The notes: generated by a model not told the origin, from the sequence alone. DNA of 64,000 nucleotides from Porphyromonas endodontalis ATCC 35406 (GCF_000174815.1 NZ_ACNN01000005.1:124001-188000), one strand, 5' to 3'. Positions 17,545 through 26,552 are shown, counted from the first letter of the stretch. Numbers and translations are program-made.

Positions 17545-18685
17545 TTGGTTGATCGTTTTCTCTAAACAAAGATAACGAATATGTTCGATTATTGGTCTGA
17601 TTTATCCAGAAGTCGTTGGGAGCTTCCCTATCATGAATAATGATTTTGTAGTTGTAGTAACTTTCGTCTGTATTCATGATATTACGCATTGTGATGAGCG
17701 ATTGTACCACTAATAGGATGATGATCACCCAGCGATCGTACAGGTTCCCTTTTTCGTAGAGGTTGGATATGAGTATCGGAAGGAAGAAAAAGGGAAAGTA
17801 CATAAAGCGATCGGCAACCTGGAAAAACACGAAGGTATTTGTAATGATAGTAGCGAAGAAAAAGGTATTGATGTAGGGGAGAAGATTGCGATCTAGATCG
17901 AGTAAATCTTTTTGTCTCCATAGTAAATAGAAGGCTATCAGTGTATTGAAGTAGTACATGATACCCGACCCCAGTCCCTCTTGTGTGTCGTACATTTGCT
18001 CAATGTACATGGTATCGAATGGTAAATAGGGGATGGAGAATTGCAGTATAGCTTTGGTAATGATAGGTAGCAGGGTGAGTGAGAGTGCAAACAGAATGCC
18101 CATAAATATCCTATTGAAGCGGACAAAGAATAGAGGCACAAGCACGAACATTATTATGGCAGAGGAGTGGGTGAGGTAGGCGAGTAGCAGTACAATAAGC
18201 GTCTCTAGGTAGCGTCTATCTCTAAAAAGAGGGATCGAGAAGAGGCATATAGCCTGAGCCATACATTGGCGTACGGTATTGAAGGATTCGAAATAGAGCT
18301 TCCAGACCAGTATAAATGTAAGTGCAGCTATGGCAAAGCGATAGCTCTGTTTTTTGTATCCCCAGAGAGTTAGGGGGATGAATAGTGCTGCCACGCCTAG
18401 GGTCCATACCGAGAAGTCGAGATGCAAGAAGCGAAGAACTTCGTTGTAAGTCTTCCAAATTTTGGACATATGCTGGGAGTGAGAGGAAAAAACATTCTCA
18501 AAAGCATCTTTGTAGATGGGGTAGTCTCTTCCTACCTCAAAGCGCAACCCTAGGAAAAGGATGAGCAGTACCCCTAGGGCAACTATGGGTATTTGCGAGG
18601 CATATTTGTCCCTATCGATCGTCCAAATCAAGAAGAATGCGAGCAGGAAGAATAGGGCAAAGAATAGGGCTGAATAGGGCGGCAT
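17471..18685 (-). CDS. EpsG/Wzy-like polysaccharide polymerase
   Basis: This 404-residue integral membrane protein has about ten to twelve hydrophobic segments. The motif LRFEVGRDYPIYKDAF near residues 47-62 is typical of the EpsG family (DUF on the periplasmic side with the conserved GxDY-like start). Tightly spaced with glycosyltransferases and a flippase, it is likely to polymerise repeat units of a surface glycan. The C-terminal 40 residues are hydrophilic and overlap the next gene by 74 bases. It begins nine bases after the GT4 gene. Confidence 0.78.
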   Translation of the reverse strand: MPPYSALFFALFFLLAFFLIWTIDRDKYASQIPIVALGVLLILFLGLRFEVGRDYPIYKDAFENVFSSHSQHMSKIWKTYNEVLRFLHLDFSVWTLGVAALFIPLTLWGYKKQSYRFAIAALTFILVWKLYFESFNTVRQCMAQAICLFSIPLFRDRRYLETLIVLLLAYLTHSSAIIMFVLVPLFFVRFNRIFMGILFALSLTLLPIITKAILQFSIPYLPFDTMYIEQMYDTQEGLGSGIMYYFNTLIAFYLLWRQKDLLDLDRNLLPYINTFFFATIITNTFVFFQVADRFMYFPFFFLPILISNLYEKGNLYDRWVIIILLVVQSLITMRNIMNTDESYYNYKIIIHDREAPNDFWINQTNNRTYSLSLFRENDQPNEPKGNEEKRREQICFGLFPRQAQ

Positions 18686-18694
18686 AGCCTAGGA

Positions 18695-19858
18695 TTATGA
18701 GTTTGATTCGGCAAGGAGAGATTGGTAGATCAGATGGTACTCTTCGCTCATGCGAGGGGCAGAGTAGTAACGAATAAATCGTTGCAGGTCACTCTCGGTG
18801 TACTGCATTTTGGCAGCGTAGGCGATACTTTGGGCGCACCGCTCAATGCTGTTAGGGGGGAAGAGTGTTTTTTCGAGAGCCGGGAAAGTGCGAGCAAACT
18901 CACGAAAAGAGGCAATATCCGAGAGAGCCATCGGGCATTGAGCCAGTGCGGCTTCTACCACGGTAAGCCCGAATCCCTCAGATTGAGAGGCCGACACGTA
19001 AACGGTTGCAGCCTGCATATAGGGGACAACGTCCGGCACATTACCCCAAAAAATAGCGTTAATACCGAGCGATTGTGCCAGCGTTTGGTAGTCTTTTTGC
19101 TCTTCCCCCTCTCCCAAAAATAGGACAGAGGCTTTTTGCCAGTACTCTTCTTTTGAGGCAAGTTGGGCTAGTGCACGTAGTAGTAGCCCGTGGTTTTTGA
19201 GAGGAGATTGCAGCCCAATGGCGAGGATTAAAGGGGCTTCCGGGGCTACTGGTAGAGCCAATTCTTTGCGAAGGGATGCCTTGTCTTCGCACTTTGCTAG
19301 CTCTCTGCCCTCTAGGTCAATACCGTTGGCTATACTTGTTGCCAGCCTCGGGAGGGAAAGATTTTCGTTGTAATAGTCGGTAGTGGCGTTGGAGATCCCT
19401 ATAAGATGATCGAAGTGAACGAGGGCGCGCTTTAGCCTCCACCACATATAACCTCCGACTAGAGCGCCCTTATTAGAGGAGAAGTCTTCTTGGGCACGAT
19501 TGTGTAGGGTACTTAGCTTGATGAACCTCTCAGGAAGCCGTGCTACCACTAAATCGGGGTGGTAAGTATGGCTGTGAACCAAACGAATTTGCTCTTTGTC
19601 GAGGAGATTTTGTAGCTCCTTTGCCACTCGGCAGGTACCCAATTCGAGACGCCAAAGACTCGCATGGAGGGAGACAACTTTGCACCCCCACGATACAAAT
19701 TTTTGGCGCAATTCATCCCCCTTTCTTGTGGGGGACTGAAGTTCAACTATGAGGGGGCGGTATACATCTCTAGGCAGGTAATGCACTAGAGCTGCAACCA
19801 CTTTGAGAGGACCTTTGTCTACAATAGAGCTAACAACAATGGCTAGAGGTGTAGGCAT
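18695..19858 (-). CDS. Glycosyltransferase family 4 (GT-B fold)
   Basis: The 387-residue protein has a GT4 layout: an N-terminal Rossmann half with VSSIVDKGPLKVVAALVHYL near residue 9 and HSHTYHPDLV near 95, then a nucleotide-sugar-binding half with LAIGLQSPLKNHGLLLRA near 212, VLFLGEGEEQ and the acidic motif SEGFGLTVVEAALAQCP near 294. It uses an unknown NDP-sugar to build the surface polysaccharide at the inner face of the inner membrane. It lies six bases from the GT2 gene. Confidence 0.88.
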   Translation of the reverse strand: MPTPLAIVVSSIVDKGPLKVVAALVHYLPRDVYRPLIVELQSPTRKGDELRQKFVSWGCKVVSLHASLWRLELGTCRVAKELQNLLDKEQIRLVHSHTYHPDLVVARLPERFIKLSTLHNRAQEDFSSNKGALVGGYMWWRLKRALVHFDHLIGISNATTDYYNENLSLPRLATSIANGIDLEGRELAKCEDKASLRKELALPVAPEAPLILAIGLQSPLKNHGLLLRALAQLASKEEYWQKASVLFLGEGEEQKDYQTLAQSLGINAIFWGNVPDVVPYMQAATVYVSASQSEGFGLTVVEAALAQCPMALSDIASFREFARTFPALEKTLFPPNSIERCAQSIAYAAKMQYTESDLQRFIRYYSAPRMSEEYHLIYQSLLAESNS

Positions 19859-19864
19859 ATTCTA

Positions 19865-20851
19865 CTATCGGATAACTTTTTTCACTCCTTCGCGCACCTT
19901 TAGTAATAACCATCCTAGGTATCCCCAGGGGCGAGTGCTTTGGAGTTTGTAGATACATTTATTTAGAGTACTCTGCGGAAGGCTAGAGAGGAGGCGGTCA
20001 TACTCAGGGTGGATGCTACGTACTATGGAGTAGTCACGCACGTGTATGCGGTTGAATAGCATCATCTTAATATTGATGTAGGCTCTACCTATGCAGGGGG
20101 CAAAATCCTCCTCCTTCTGCTCCTCCAGTAGGTAGTGGGATAGATATTCGAGTACAGCCTCCAAATCTCTCTTTTGCTTCATGTTTATTTTGTGTGTGAG
20201 CGAACTTGAGTTCTGCTGTACGTAATGCACAGTGGGAGTATGTAGGTAACCTATCTTATCTACATGGTAAAGAAAGGGGATAAGGGCACGATAATCTTCG
20301 AGAAGTGCCAACCCTTCTACAAAACCTCCATTCCACTCTTCCCATTCCTTGCGGCGGATGAGTTTATTCCAGAGGAAGGCGGGTTGTCTCCCCGATAGTA
20401 TGGCTTGTATGTATTCTCGCCCGGTCTTTATTTCTAAAACTGATTGATGTATTTTTTGTTTGGGGTAGTCTACAACGTAATCACTAATTACTATGGGGCT
20501 ATCCGTTTGTAGGGCGGTGGCTACCCAATGGCTTACTACTGAGTCGTTATCCCAGTAGTCGTCACTATCGAGAAAAAGTAGGTATTCTCCTGTTGCCAGA
20601 CCGAGGGCAGTGGCTCGTGTTGCAGCAATGCCTCTATTATGCTCGTGGTGCACGATCTGTACTTTATACCGCTGCGAGTTTTCTTTGGCAATAACCTCTT
20701 CTGCTAGAGCGATACTGCGATCGGTGGAGCAGTCGTTGACCAAAATAACCTCCATATTAGGGTAATCTTGCCGGAGTACCGAGTGGAGACACTTCTTTAT
20801 AAACGCCTCTACGTTGTAGACGGGGATGAGTACGGATACCGAGGGGGTCAT
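19865..20851 (-). CDS. Glycosyltransferase family 2 (GT-A fold)
   Basis: The 328-residue protein begins with the GT2 motif VSVLIPVYNVEAFIKKCL and contains ILVNDCSTDRS near residue 37 and the metal-binding LFLDSDDYWD near 92-101. The C-terminal half is helical. Transfers a sugar from an NDP donor in assembly of the same polysaccharide. Its start overlaps the flippase stop by four bases, so the genes are coupled. Confidence 0.9.
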   Translation of the reverse strand: MTPSVSVLIPVYNVEAFIKKCLHSVLRQDYPNMEVILVNDCSTDRSIALAEEVIAKENSQRYKVQIVHHEHNRGIAATRATALGLATGEYLLFLDSDDYWDNDSVVSHWVATALQTDSPIVISDYVVDYPKQKIHQSVLEIKTGREYIQAILSGRQPAFLWNKLIRRKEWEEWNGGFVEGLALLEDYRALIPFLYHVDKIGYLHTPTVHYVQQNSSSLTHKINMKQKRDLEAVLEYLSHYLLEEQKEEDFAPCIGRAYINIKMMLFNRIHVRDYSIVRSIHPEYDRLLSSLPQSTLNKCIYKLQSTRPWGYLGWLLLKVREGVKKVIR

Positions 20852-22410
20852 GTGTGTTTGCGATGTATTTTAGAGATGAGCATAGAGAACCCTTGCCTAA
20901 AGTCGGGATGCAAAAGATAGAGCAGGATGCTGGAGATGAGGGCAAATAGACAAGTGCCCGAGAGTGCCGTCTTGAGCCATCCGAGCCAAGAGGGAGTGGA
21001 TGCAAAGGAGGTGAGACTCGGCAAGAAATAGGAGAGAGCCCACCCTGCGCCCACTACGAGGAAAAGCTCCGCTCCTTGGCGTAGGTGATACCCCCAGACC
21101 GACTTTTTGAAGGCTCGGGAGTAGAGAAAGTAGGGTTTCCAGCCGTAAATCACGACAATGAGGCTTATGTTGATGCCGAGTAGAATACCCGTAATCCCCC
21201 ACATAGAGCCGAGGAGGATAGACAGCCCAAGATTGAGAATGGCCTCAATCATAGGGGCATAAATATCCTGATACATACCATAGGCGTAGATGAATTGATC
21301 GGGAAGACGAGAGAGTTGCAGCAGCATATAAAGCACAAAGAGAAGCAAATCAATCTGCTGAAAGCTGCGCCCCCCTCCAATCCATAGCTCCATGAATCCT
21401 TGAGAATACCACAGCATCCCTCCTGCAATTACGAGTGCCATCCAGAGACGGAGGGCATAAAGTTTGCGGAAAACGACCTCTACGCGATTGTTGTCGCCCT
21501 CTGTGATAAGGTTCCCGACACTGGCCGTAAGGCCATTGAATATAGCGTAGATTACCCCGCTAATACCCGCGTAGATAACGAGATAGTTCTGGTAAATCGT
21601 AACGACGGCAAGCCCTTGGGCACTCGCAAATACGGAAAATATTACGATAGGGGTACTCTGCTGCAGTACAAAGGTGGCTATCTTGTGATAGAAAAGTTGC
21701 TTCGTACGGCGTATGATTTCGGGGTAATTACTCCGAACGCAATTCCCCTGTTTGGCATTGGCTTTGAGCCAAGGGTAATCTCGATGGATGAGCCATTCAA
21801 TAAAAAGAGCTCCCACTACACCGAATAGGAACTCGATGCCGAGCCACCATATATAGGGGGCTGGGAGATAGAGAATCGCCAAGATTTGCAATACCTGCTT
21901 GAGTACTCTGGGAAGCTGTATGGCAAGTGTCATCTTGTACTCCTGCTGGTCGCTAGAGAAAATGATTTGCCGGAAATTGAAAAGATATCCCCACAAAGCA
22001 TTGAATAGCAGCACTACATACGTGGCGTAGGCATACCAAAGGGGGATGCCTTTATCCTTAAAAATAAGGGGGAAGAAGAGGAGTAAGATGCCCGACGCAA
22101 CGAGCACAATACGAGCTACCCAGCGGTAAAACCACGCTTGTATGGATATAATCTCGCTGACTTGTTGCCGGTCGTTTTGTGCTAGGGGTTGGTAGAGAGC
22201 AAAGGCTACTGCCGAAGATAATCCCAGTTCTGCGATATTGAGGAAGCCTAAAATACTCACCAAGGTGGAGTTTAACCCGAGAAGTTCATCCCCCAATACC
22301 TGAATAAAATAGCGACGGAAGAAGAAGGCGGCAACGAGTCCGACCATGTAAAACAAAGTAGCATAGCGGGCATTGCGCAGACTATTGGAGGCTCTATCGG
22401 TTGCAGACAC
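20848..22410 (-). CDS. Polysaccharide flippase (Wzx/MATE-like)
   Basis: This 520-residue inner-membrane protein has about fourteen transmembrane segments and the polysaccharide-biosynthesis pattern, with LGLNSTLVSILGFLNIAELG near residue 42 and LPRVLKQVLQILAILY in the middle. It would flip lipid-linked repeat units to the periplasm before polymerisation by the EpsG-like protein. It is the first gene of a four-gene operon (flippase, GT2, GT4, polymerase) preceded by a promoter box at 22449-22456. Confidence 0.88.
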   Translation of the reverse strand: MSATDRASNSLRNARYATLFYMVGLVAAFFFRRYFIQVLGDELLGLNSTLVSILGFLNIAELGLSSAVAFALYQPLAQNDRQQVSEIISIQAWFYRWVARIVLVASGILLLFFPLIFKDKGIPLWYAYATYVVLLFNALWGYLFNFRQIIFSSDQQEYKMTLAIQLPRVLKQVLQILAILYLPAPYIWWLGIEFLFGVVGALFIEWLIHRDYPWLKANAKQGNCVRSNYPEIIRRTKQLFYHKIATFVLQQSTPIVIFSVFASAQGLAVVTIYQNYLVIYAGISGVIYAIFNGLTASVGNLITEGDNNRVEVVFRKLYALRLWMALVIAGGMLWYSQGFMELWIGGGRSFQQIDLLLFVLYMLLQLSRLPDQFIYAYGMYQDIYAPMIEAILNLGLSILLGSMWGITGILLGINISLIVVIYGWKPYFLYSRAFKKSVWGYHLRQGAELFLVVGAGWALSYFLPSLTSFASTPSWLGWLKTALSGTCLFALISSILLYLLHPDFRQGFSMLISKIHRKHT

Positions 22411-22448
22411 GAGGTGATCGAAGATTCCTTTCTAGCTTAAACGTACCG

Positions 22449-22456
22449 CAAAGATA
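22449..22456 (-). promoter_or_regulatory. -7 promoter box of the polysaccharide operon
   Basis: On the minus strand it reads TATCTTTG (TAnnTTTG), 38 bases before the flippase ATG. Confidence 0.55.
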
Positions 22457-22524
22457 CTCTATTGTGCGGTGTTGGCAAGGAAAGTGCGGTATTCGCTCTC
22501 GGCGAGCACAACGCATTTTTCTAT

Positions 22525-22725
22525 TGTAAAGCTTATGAGTAATTCGATGATTTCCAATTACGAATCCGTCGAAAGCTCATTACCAATCTAACAGAAGTGT
22601 ATTAAGATTTTCGGAAAAGTGTATTAAGAATTAGACGAAAGCTCATTACGAATACGCCGATTGGTAATGAGTAACTTGATAATTGCTCACTACCAATCTA
22701 GCGAAAGCTCATAAGCTTTCGCTCT
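22525..22725. repeat. Cluster of short direct and inverted repeats
   Basis: CGAAAGCTCATTAC occurs at 22570 and 22636, with a partial copy CGAAAGCTCATAAGC at 22702. CTCATTACCAAT (22576-22587) is inverted as ATTGGTAATGAG (22660-22671) and appears once more as CTCACTACCAAT at 22686. GTGTATTAAGA occurs twice (22598, 22620), and CGAAAGCT...AGCTTTCG closes a small hairpin at 22702-22721. The cluster lies upstream of the polysaccharide operon. Confidence 0.6.
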
Positions 22726-22900
22726 AAAGAAAAATGATTTTGGGGTAGAAGGTCCCTTGTTTTCTCCCTAACTTCTCTCCATATTTAGCCCTCAGGAGAG
22801 AAGGCTCCGTCTCACGCCTAACCAGCACGATACCTCCCCCTTTGACTCAATATGGTAAATATAGGGGGAGCATACCTGTGGTTCCGGATGTTTTTTGAGG
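22726..22900. other. Spacer beyond the TonB-like gene
   Basis: Together with 22411-22725 this forms a gap of about 490 bases between two minus-strand genes. CCTCCCCCT (22830-22838) and AGGGGGAG (22863-22870) can pair, possibly marking the end of the TonB-receptor-like transcript, but no T run follows. No coding region seen. Confidence 0.3.
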
Positions 22901-25159
22901 TTACATATCGGGAATTTTTCTAGGGATCGCAAGCTTGGGATTCTTACGGAATGTCCAAGAAATTAGAAGCCAAGGGCGTAAACTTGCACTCCCGTAGAAT
23001 GTCTGTTGGTGGCTGGTATAAGAGCCCTGCTTTATGTCGGTTATGTCACTTTTCGTGCCCCAAAAGTAGGGAAGTCCGAGGGATAGATAGAGCCGATTGG
23101 TCGCCTGCCAAGCAATTTGTATATGGGCTTCTAGCGGATTTTTATAGATGGTTTGGCTGATGGCTGTGTAGTTGCGATTGCGCCATGATAGAGAAGAATA
23201 GATGAAGAAGTCGCCAAAATCCCAACGAAAATACCCTTTTACTCCAAACGAACCTTTGGGAGATTGTCCATTAAAGACCTCTGATGTGTAGTAGGTTGTA
23301 GCGGAAATTTGAAAGTTTTCACCCGAGTAGTTAGCTCCTATTCCTCCTTCTGTACTTGTATAGGTGCCGTTGTTGCGATACGATTTTATTTGATATTGTC
23401 CTTCTTGGCGTACATAGGGCTCTATCATTTTGTTATAGCGATTGTGATCGCCAAAGAGCCAAATACGAAAATCCTCAAAAGTGCAATCATATCCTAAATT
23501 GAACTGATGAATTTGCATCGGTACAAGGAACGGGTTCCCCTCCTCCTTAAACCAAGGATTGGTTGATAGATTAAAGGAGACAAGATTGCGGCTTTCGGGA
23601 AGGACGTTGGTGAGGTAGTAACTCCCTCGTAGTGATTGATAGTGTGGCAATTTAAGGGTTAGACTTACAGCAGCACGTGGTCTCCAATAGGAGTGATTCT
23701 TATCAGCTGCCTTCACAGCTAAGCCCTGTAGCCCGAGAGAGGCCATGTAGTATAATTTCCCCCACTGATTGCTATAGGTTGCGTGAGTGTAGTTGCTCCA
23801 AAGCCCTACGTGGGCTGTTAGAGCGGGCGATATGCCTTGGTTTGTTACCTTGTCTTGGGTGTATTCTAGGTTATTCCCAATAGCCAAGGAGCCAAACGAT
23901 TGCTTTCCCGATTCGTAGTCGATAGAGAGCGCATACTGTTTGCGTAGCGTTGCAAGGTCTACAAGGTAGGAGGATTGGTCTTTGTCGTAGCTCTCTTGAT
24001 AGTTTTGATATTGGTCATAGAATCCATGGTTGTACTTGAAAAATGTGGAGAGTGTACTCTGGTTCTGAAATGTATGCTCGTGGAAAAGAGAAGCTAGTAT
24101 CCCCCCATCCAATACACTATTGTTGTCTGTAGTTTTGAGAGAAGATGCTTTTCCCAATGTTGTATATGTACCCTCTTGCTTCCCCTCTGTGCGCTTTCTT
24201 GATGTTTTAGCCTTGATGAGTGCTGAGAAATAATCAGAAGGAGAGGGGACCCATTTGAGCAATAAATGCCCATCTATTCCTCTTGATTTTGCACTTGAGA
24301 AGCCCGATAGGCTTTTCTCTTCTTGCCCCATCTGCTCTTTACTTACGTAGCGAATACGATCGTTGGTAAGGTAGTCTACAAAAGCCCCTCCTGCTACAGC
24401 AAAGGTCTTCTTTCCAAGTTCAAAGTTAGCTCCTGCGAAGCCCTCTCTCGGAGGGATGTCGTGCCTTGTGCGAAGATCTACATACGAGTAAAAAGGAATA
24501 TCCTTGCGGAGACGAATGTTCACAATTTTGGTAACACCCATCTGCAGGTAACGAGCACTTACCACTTCGGAGACCTCTACGGTTTCGATAGTCTCGGGAT
24601 GTATCGGTTGTATCCCAGAGTTTACAAGATGACCGTCTACCAATATTAGAGGGGACTCGCCGGTGCGCATCTTGACACTCTGAGAGCTGATGTCAACTTG
24701 TAGTAAGGGTATTTCTGAGAGAGCTCTAAAAGGATCTCCTGATGCTTTTGCCTTTTTCGATAGTTTGAATATCTCTCCTGTGGCAGTTACTTTGGGACTT
24801 ACTTTCCCCGTAATTACCACCTCTCCCAATGCTACCGCAGGTTTGTCCAAAAAGATGTTGAGTGTGCTGTCCGTAGAGAAGAACCGCTCCATTTCGAATG
24901 TTTCGTAGCTAGAGCTTGCTAGTTGGACGCTATAAAGTCCGGCTTTGGGGAGTATGAGGTCGGTCGTTTGTGCCTTGATTATCGAAAAGTGTACCACAGA
25001 ATCGCCTTCTTGTACAAGTAACTCGCCGCTCTCTAGTGGGTGATGATCCCAGGTTTTTATGTCAAGATGCAATTTGATTTGCCCGAAAAGAGCAGAGCTC
25101 TCCAACAGAAAAAGGAGAGTTAGGAGAATGATTCGCTTAAAATTCCCTGCAGTTGTCAT
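22901..25159 (-). CDS. TonB-dependent receptor-like outer-membrane protein
   Basis: The 752-residue protein has a signal peptide (cleavage near ALFGQ, residue 26), an N-terminal carboxypeptidase-like/CNA-type domain (to about 110), a plug-like region with LGEVVITGKVSP near 111 and SPLILVDGHLVNSG near 167, and a long beta-barrel with alternating aromatic strands. No TonB box is certain, and the C-terminus (AIPRKIPDM) is not the usual aromatic end. The ligand is unknown. It lies 27 bases after the DUF1648 gene, likely in one operon. Confidence 0.78.
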   Translation of the reverse strand: MTTAGNFKRIILLTLLFLLESSALFGQIKLHLDIKTWDHHPLESGELLVQEGDSVVHFSIIKAQTTDLILPKAGLYSVQLASSSYETFEMERFFSTDSTLNIFLDKPAVALGEVVITGKVSPKVTATGEIFKLSKKAKASGDPFRALSEIPLLQVDISSQSVKMRTGESPLILVDGHLVNSGIQPIHPETIETVEVSEVVSARYLQMGVTKIVNIRLRKDIPFYSYVDLRTRHDIPPREGFAGANFELGKKTFAVAGGAFVDYLTNDRIRYVSKEQMGQEEKSLSGFSSAKSRGIDGHLLLKWVPSPSDYFSALIKAKTSRKRTEGKQEGTYTTLGKASSLKTTDNNSVLDGGILASLFHEHTFQNQSTLSTFFKYNHGFYDQYQNYQESYDKDQSSYLVDLATLRKQYALSIDYESGKQSFGSLAIGNNLEYTQDKVTNQGISPALTAHVGLWSNYTHATYSNQWGKLYYMASLGLQGLAVKAADKNHSYWRPRAAVSLTLKLPHYQSLRGSYYLTNVLPESRNLVSFNLSTNPWFKEEGNPFLVPMQIHQFNLGYDCTFEDFRIWLFGDHNRYNKMIEPYVRQEGQYQIKSYRNNGTYTSTEGGIGANYSGENFQISATTYYTSEVFNGQSPKGSFGVKGYFRWDFGDFFIYSSLSWRNRNYTAISQTIYKNPLEAHIQIAWQATNRLYLSLGLPYFWGTKSDITDIKQGSYTSHQQTFYGSASLRPWLLISWTFRKNPKLAIPRKIPDM

Positions 25160-25186
25160 AGGTCGAATATAATTAGAGGGTATGTC

Positions 25187-25651
25187 CTAATTCGGTTTGT
25201 TTGCTTTGTAGATGAGGATGATCCCCTTTATGGTGAGGAGGATTGGCACGAGGACTGTCACTAAAAGGAACCAGATTGGTATCCTCTCCATCGAAAATAG
25301 AGAAAACCCAATAATCAATAAGAAGAGGAGTAAAATGAATATCCTTAGCTCGTTGAGAAGGCGGAAGGTTGCTCGGAGGACAAGCTCGCGATTCTCTTCT
25401 CGAATCTCGAATGGGTAATTGTAAAATCGAGGATTTATTTTACCCACAAAGTAGAGTATAAGCTGGAGTGAGACGAGAATACCATAAAGCTCCCACAGAA
25501 ATGCTTTGGGAGAGAGGGCATCCACTTTCCCATTCAAGCCGTAGTGGCTGGGCACCTCCGTGGGGATAGAGGGGTAGTACCAGCCGAGGGCAACGGCAGC
25601 CAAAAGAAGTATCATTAGGATGGAGGAATCAGTTTTATTCCAAGCTCTCAT
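25187..25651 (-). CDS. DUF1648 membrane protein
   Basis: This 154-residue protein has four predicted transmembrane helices. The stretch PSIPTEVPSHYGLNGKVDAL near residues 27-46, between the first two helices, is the DUF1648 signature seen in SdpI-like immunity proteins. The SdpI part itself is reduced to the remaining helices. Function is unknown. A promoter box and a palindrome sit directly upstream. Confidence 0.75.
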   Translation of the reverse strand: MRAWNKTDSSILMILLLAAVALGWYYPSIPTEVPSHYGLNGKVDALSPKAFLWELYGILVSLQLILYFVGKINPRFYNYPFEIREENRELVLRATFRLLNELRIFILLLFLLIIGFSLFSMERIPIWFLLVTVLVPILLTIKGIILIYKANKPN

Positions 25652-25732
25652 GCCAAAATAACGTTCTATTCAGTTTGCTGATTTTGCAGTCTTTCTGCTC
25701 ATCTCTTAACTGAGTTGCAGCGCAAATATACT

Positions 25733-25740
25733 ATAAATAT
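25733..25740 (-). promoter_or_regulatory. -7 promoter box of the DUF1648-TonB operon
   Basis: TATATTTG on the minus strand matches TAnnTTTG, 81 bases before the DUF1648 start. Confidence 0.45.
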
Positions 25741-25753
25741 CGATAACATTTTG

Positions 25754-25769
25754 GAGGAAACGTTTCCTC
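25754..25769. promoter_or_regulatory. Perfect 16-bp palindrome, likely operator
   Basis: GAGGAAACGTTTCCTC is a perfect inverted repeat with a central CG, like operators of the LacI/PurR type. It starts 14 bases upstream of the -7 box and covers the -33 region, where a repressor would block RNA polymerase. The cognate regulator is not known. Confidence 0.5.
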
Positions 25770-25801
25770 AGTATAGGCATAATGCTTCACTCATTTTCAT
25801 C

Positions 25802-25850
25802 AGGTGCTTCAAATTTGAAGCCGTGAGTGGCACTCACGAGTTCAACACCT
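25802..25850. repeat. Nested palindromes forming a three-way junction
   Basis: AGGTG (25802-25806) pairs with CACCT (25846-25850). Inside lie two perfect inverted repeats: CTTCAAATTTGAAG (25807-25820) and CGTGAGTG with CACTCACG (25822-25838). The element ends eight bases before repeat A. Confidence 0.6.
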
Positions 25851-25857
25851 TCTTGCT

Positions 25858-25945
25858 TTAACTTACAGAAAATCGCAGCAAGCGAGGGGGCTTACTGCGA
25901 TTTGTCGTGTGTGAGATGCCAAGAGGATTTACTTCAACCTCTTCA
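25858..25945 (-). repeat. dnaK-tail repeat, copy A
   Basis: This is the third copy in dnaK reading order. It matches copy B most closely in the middle (TTTGTCGTGTGTGAGATGCC on the plus strand) and retains the terminator hairpin and a stop-codon context like the end of dnaK, with one deleted base and one inserted base. It lies beyond the end of the SRPBCC gene. Confidence 0.85.
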
Positions 25946-26036
25946 GAACAAATCCATACTGATTTACAGCGTATTGCAATTACATGGTACAAATATGATT
26001 TCTGAAATCGATTACAAACATTCGGTTATATTGTCT

Positions 26037-26549
26037 TCATTGCTCTGCTTTTTCAAGTTCTATTCGAGCTGTGAGTTCTTCTTGGTATGTGGTCATAAAC
26101 TTGTTTAAGTCCATAAAAGCATACCCAACCAAACGATAGAACAGATTCTTGTATTCTATCTTTTCTGTTGCAGTGAATAGAGTTTTACCACCTTCCATCG
26201 GTTCAAATGTAGCTTGCCAGTTTCCTATGAACATTTTACTATCCATCTCAAAACTGTAGAAAGAGTGTAGTCTCTTCTCAAGTGTCTTGAATCGGATAGT
26301 TGCGCCATTGGCAGTCTCTTCCCATTCTTCAATATCCCCTTGGGTACGGATGATATCCAAATCATCCAAAGATCTTCTGTAATGCCATTCTTGATTGTTG
26401 GTCACGATAGCAAAAACGACATCAACAGGGGCATTCAAAATGCACTGTTTTGTCTTCGTTCTGATTCTCGGAAGGAGTGCTCCTGCGAGCACGACATCCA
26501 ATACAAGCAATAAAAGACCGCTCAATATTATGTACAATACCTTCTTCAC
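26037..26549 (-). CDS. SRPBCC-superfamily protein, membrane-anchored
   Basis: The 170-residue protein begins with a hydrophobic helix (residues 4-26, YIILSGLLLLVLDVVLAGAL), followed by an SRPBCC/START-like lipid-binding domain: ILNAPVDVVFAIVTNNQEWHYRRSL near 38-62 is the typical first strand and helix. No catalytic residue can be inferred. It starts three bases after the AlbA_2 protein gene and is the last gene of the accessory operon. It may simply be cargo or may sense a ligand. Confidence 0.7.
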   Translation of the reverse strand: MKKVLYIILSGLLLLVLDVVLAGALLPRIRTKTKQCILNAPVDVVFAIVTNNQEWHYRRSLDDLDIIRTQGDIEEWEETANGATIRFKTLEKRLHSFYSFEMDSKMFIGNWQATFEPMEGGKTLFTATEKIEYKNLFYRLVGYAFMDLNKFMTTYQEELTARIELEKAEQ

Positions 26550-26552
26550 ATT

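Noticed and set aside
21400-21828. 142-codon open frame antisense to the flippase gene
   Set aside because: It is the complement of a well-supported membrane protein gene and shows no family features.
22560-22725. CRISPR array suggested by repeated CGAAAGCTCATTAC units
   Set aside because: Units are only 12-15 bp, imperfect, in both orientations and irregularly spaced, and no cas gene is near.
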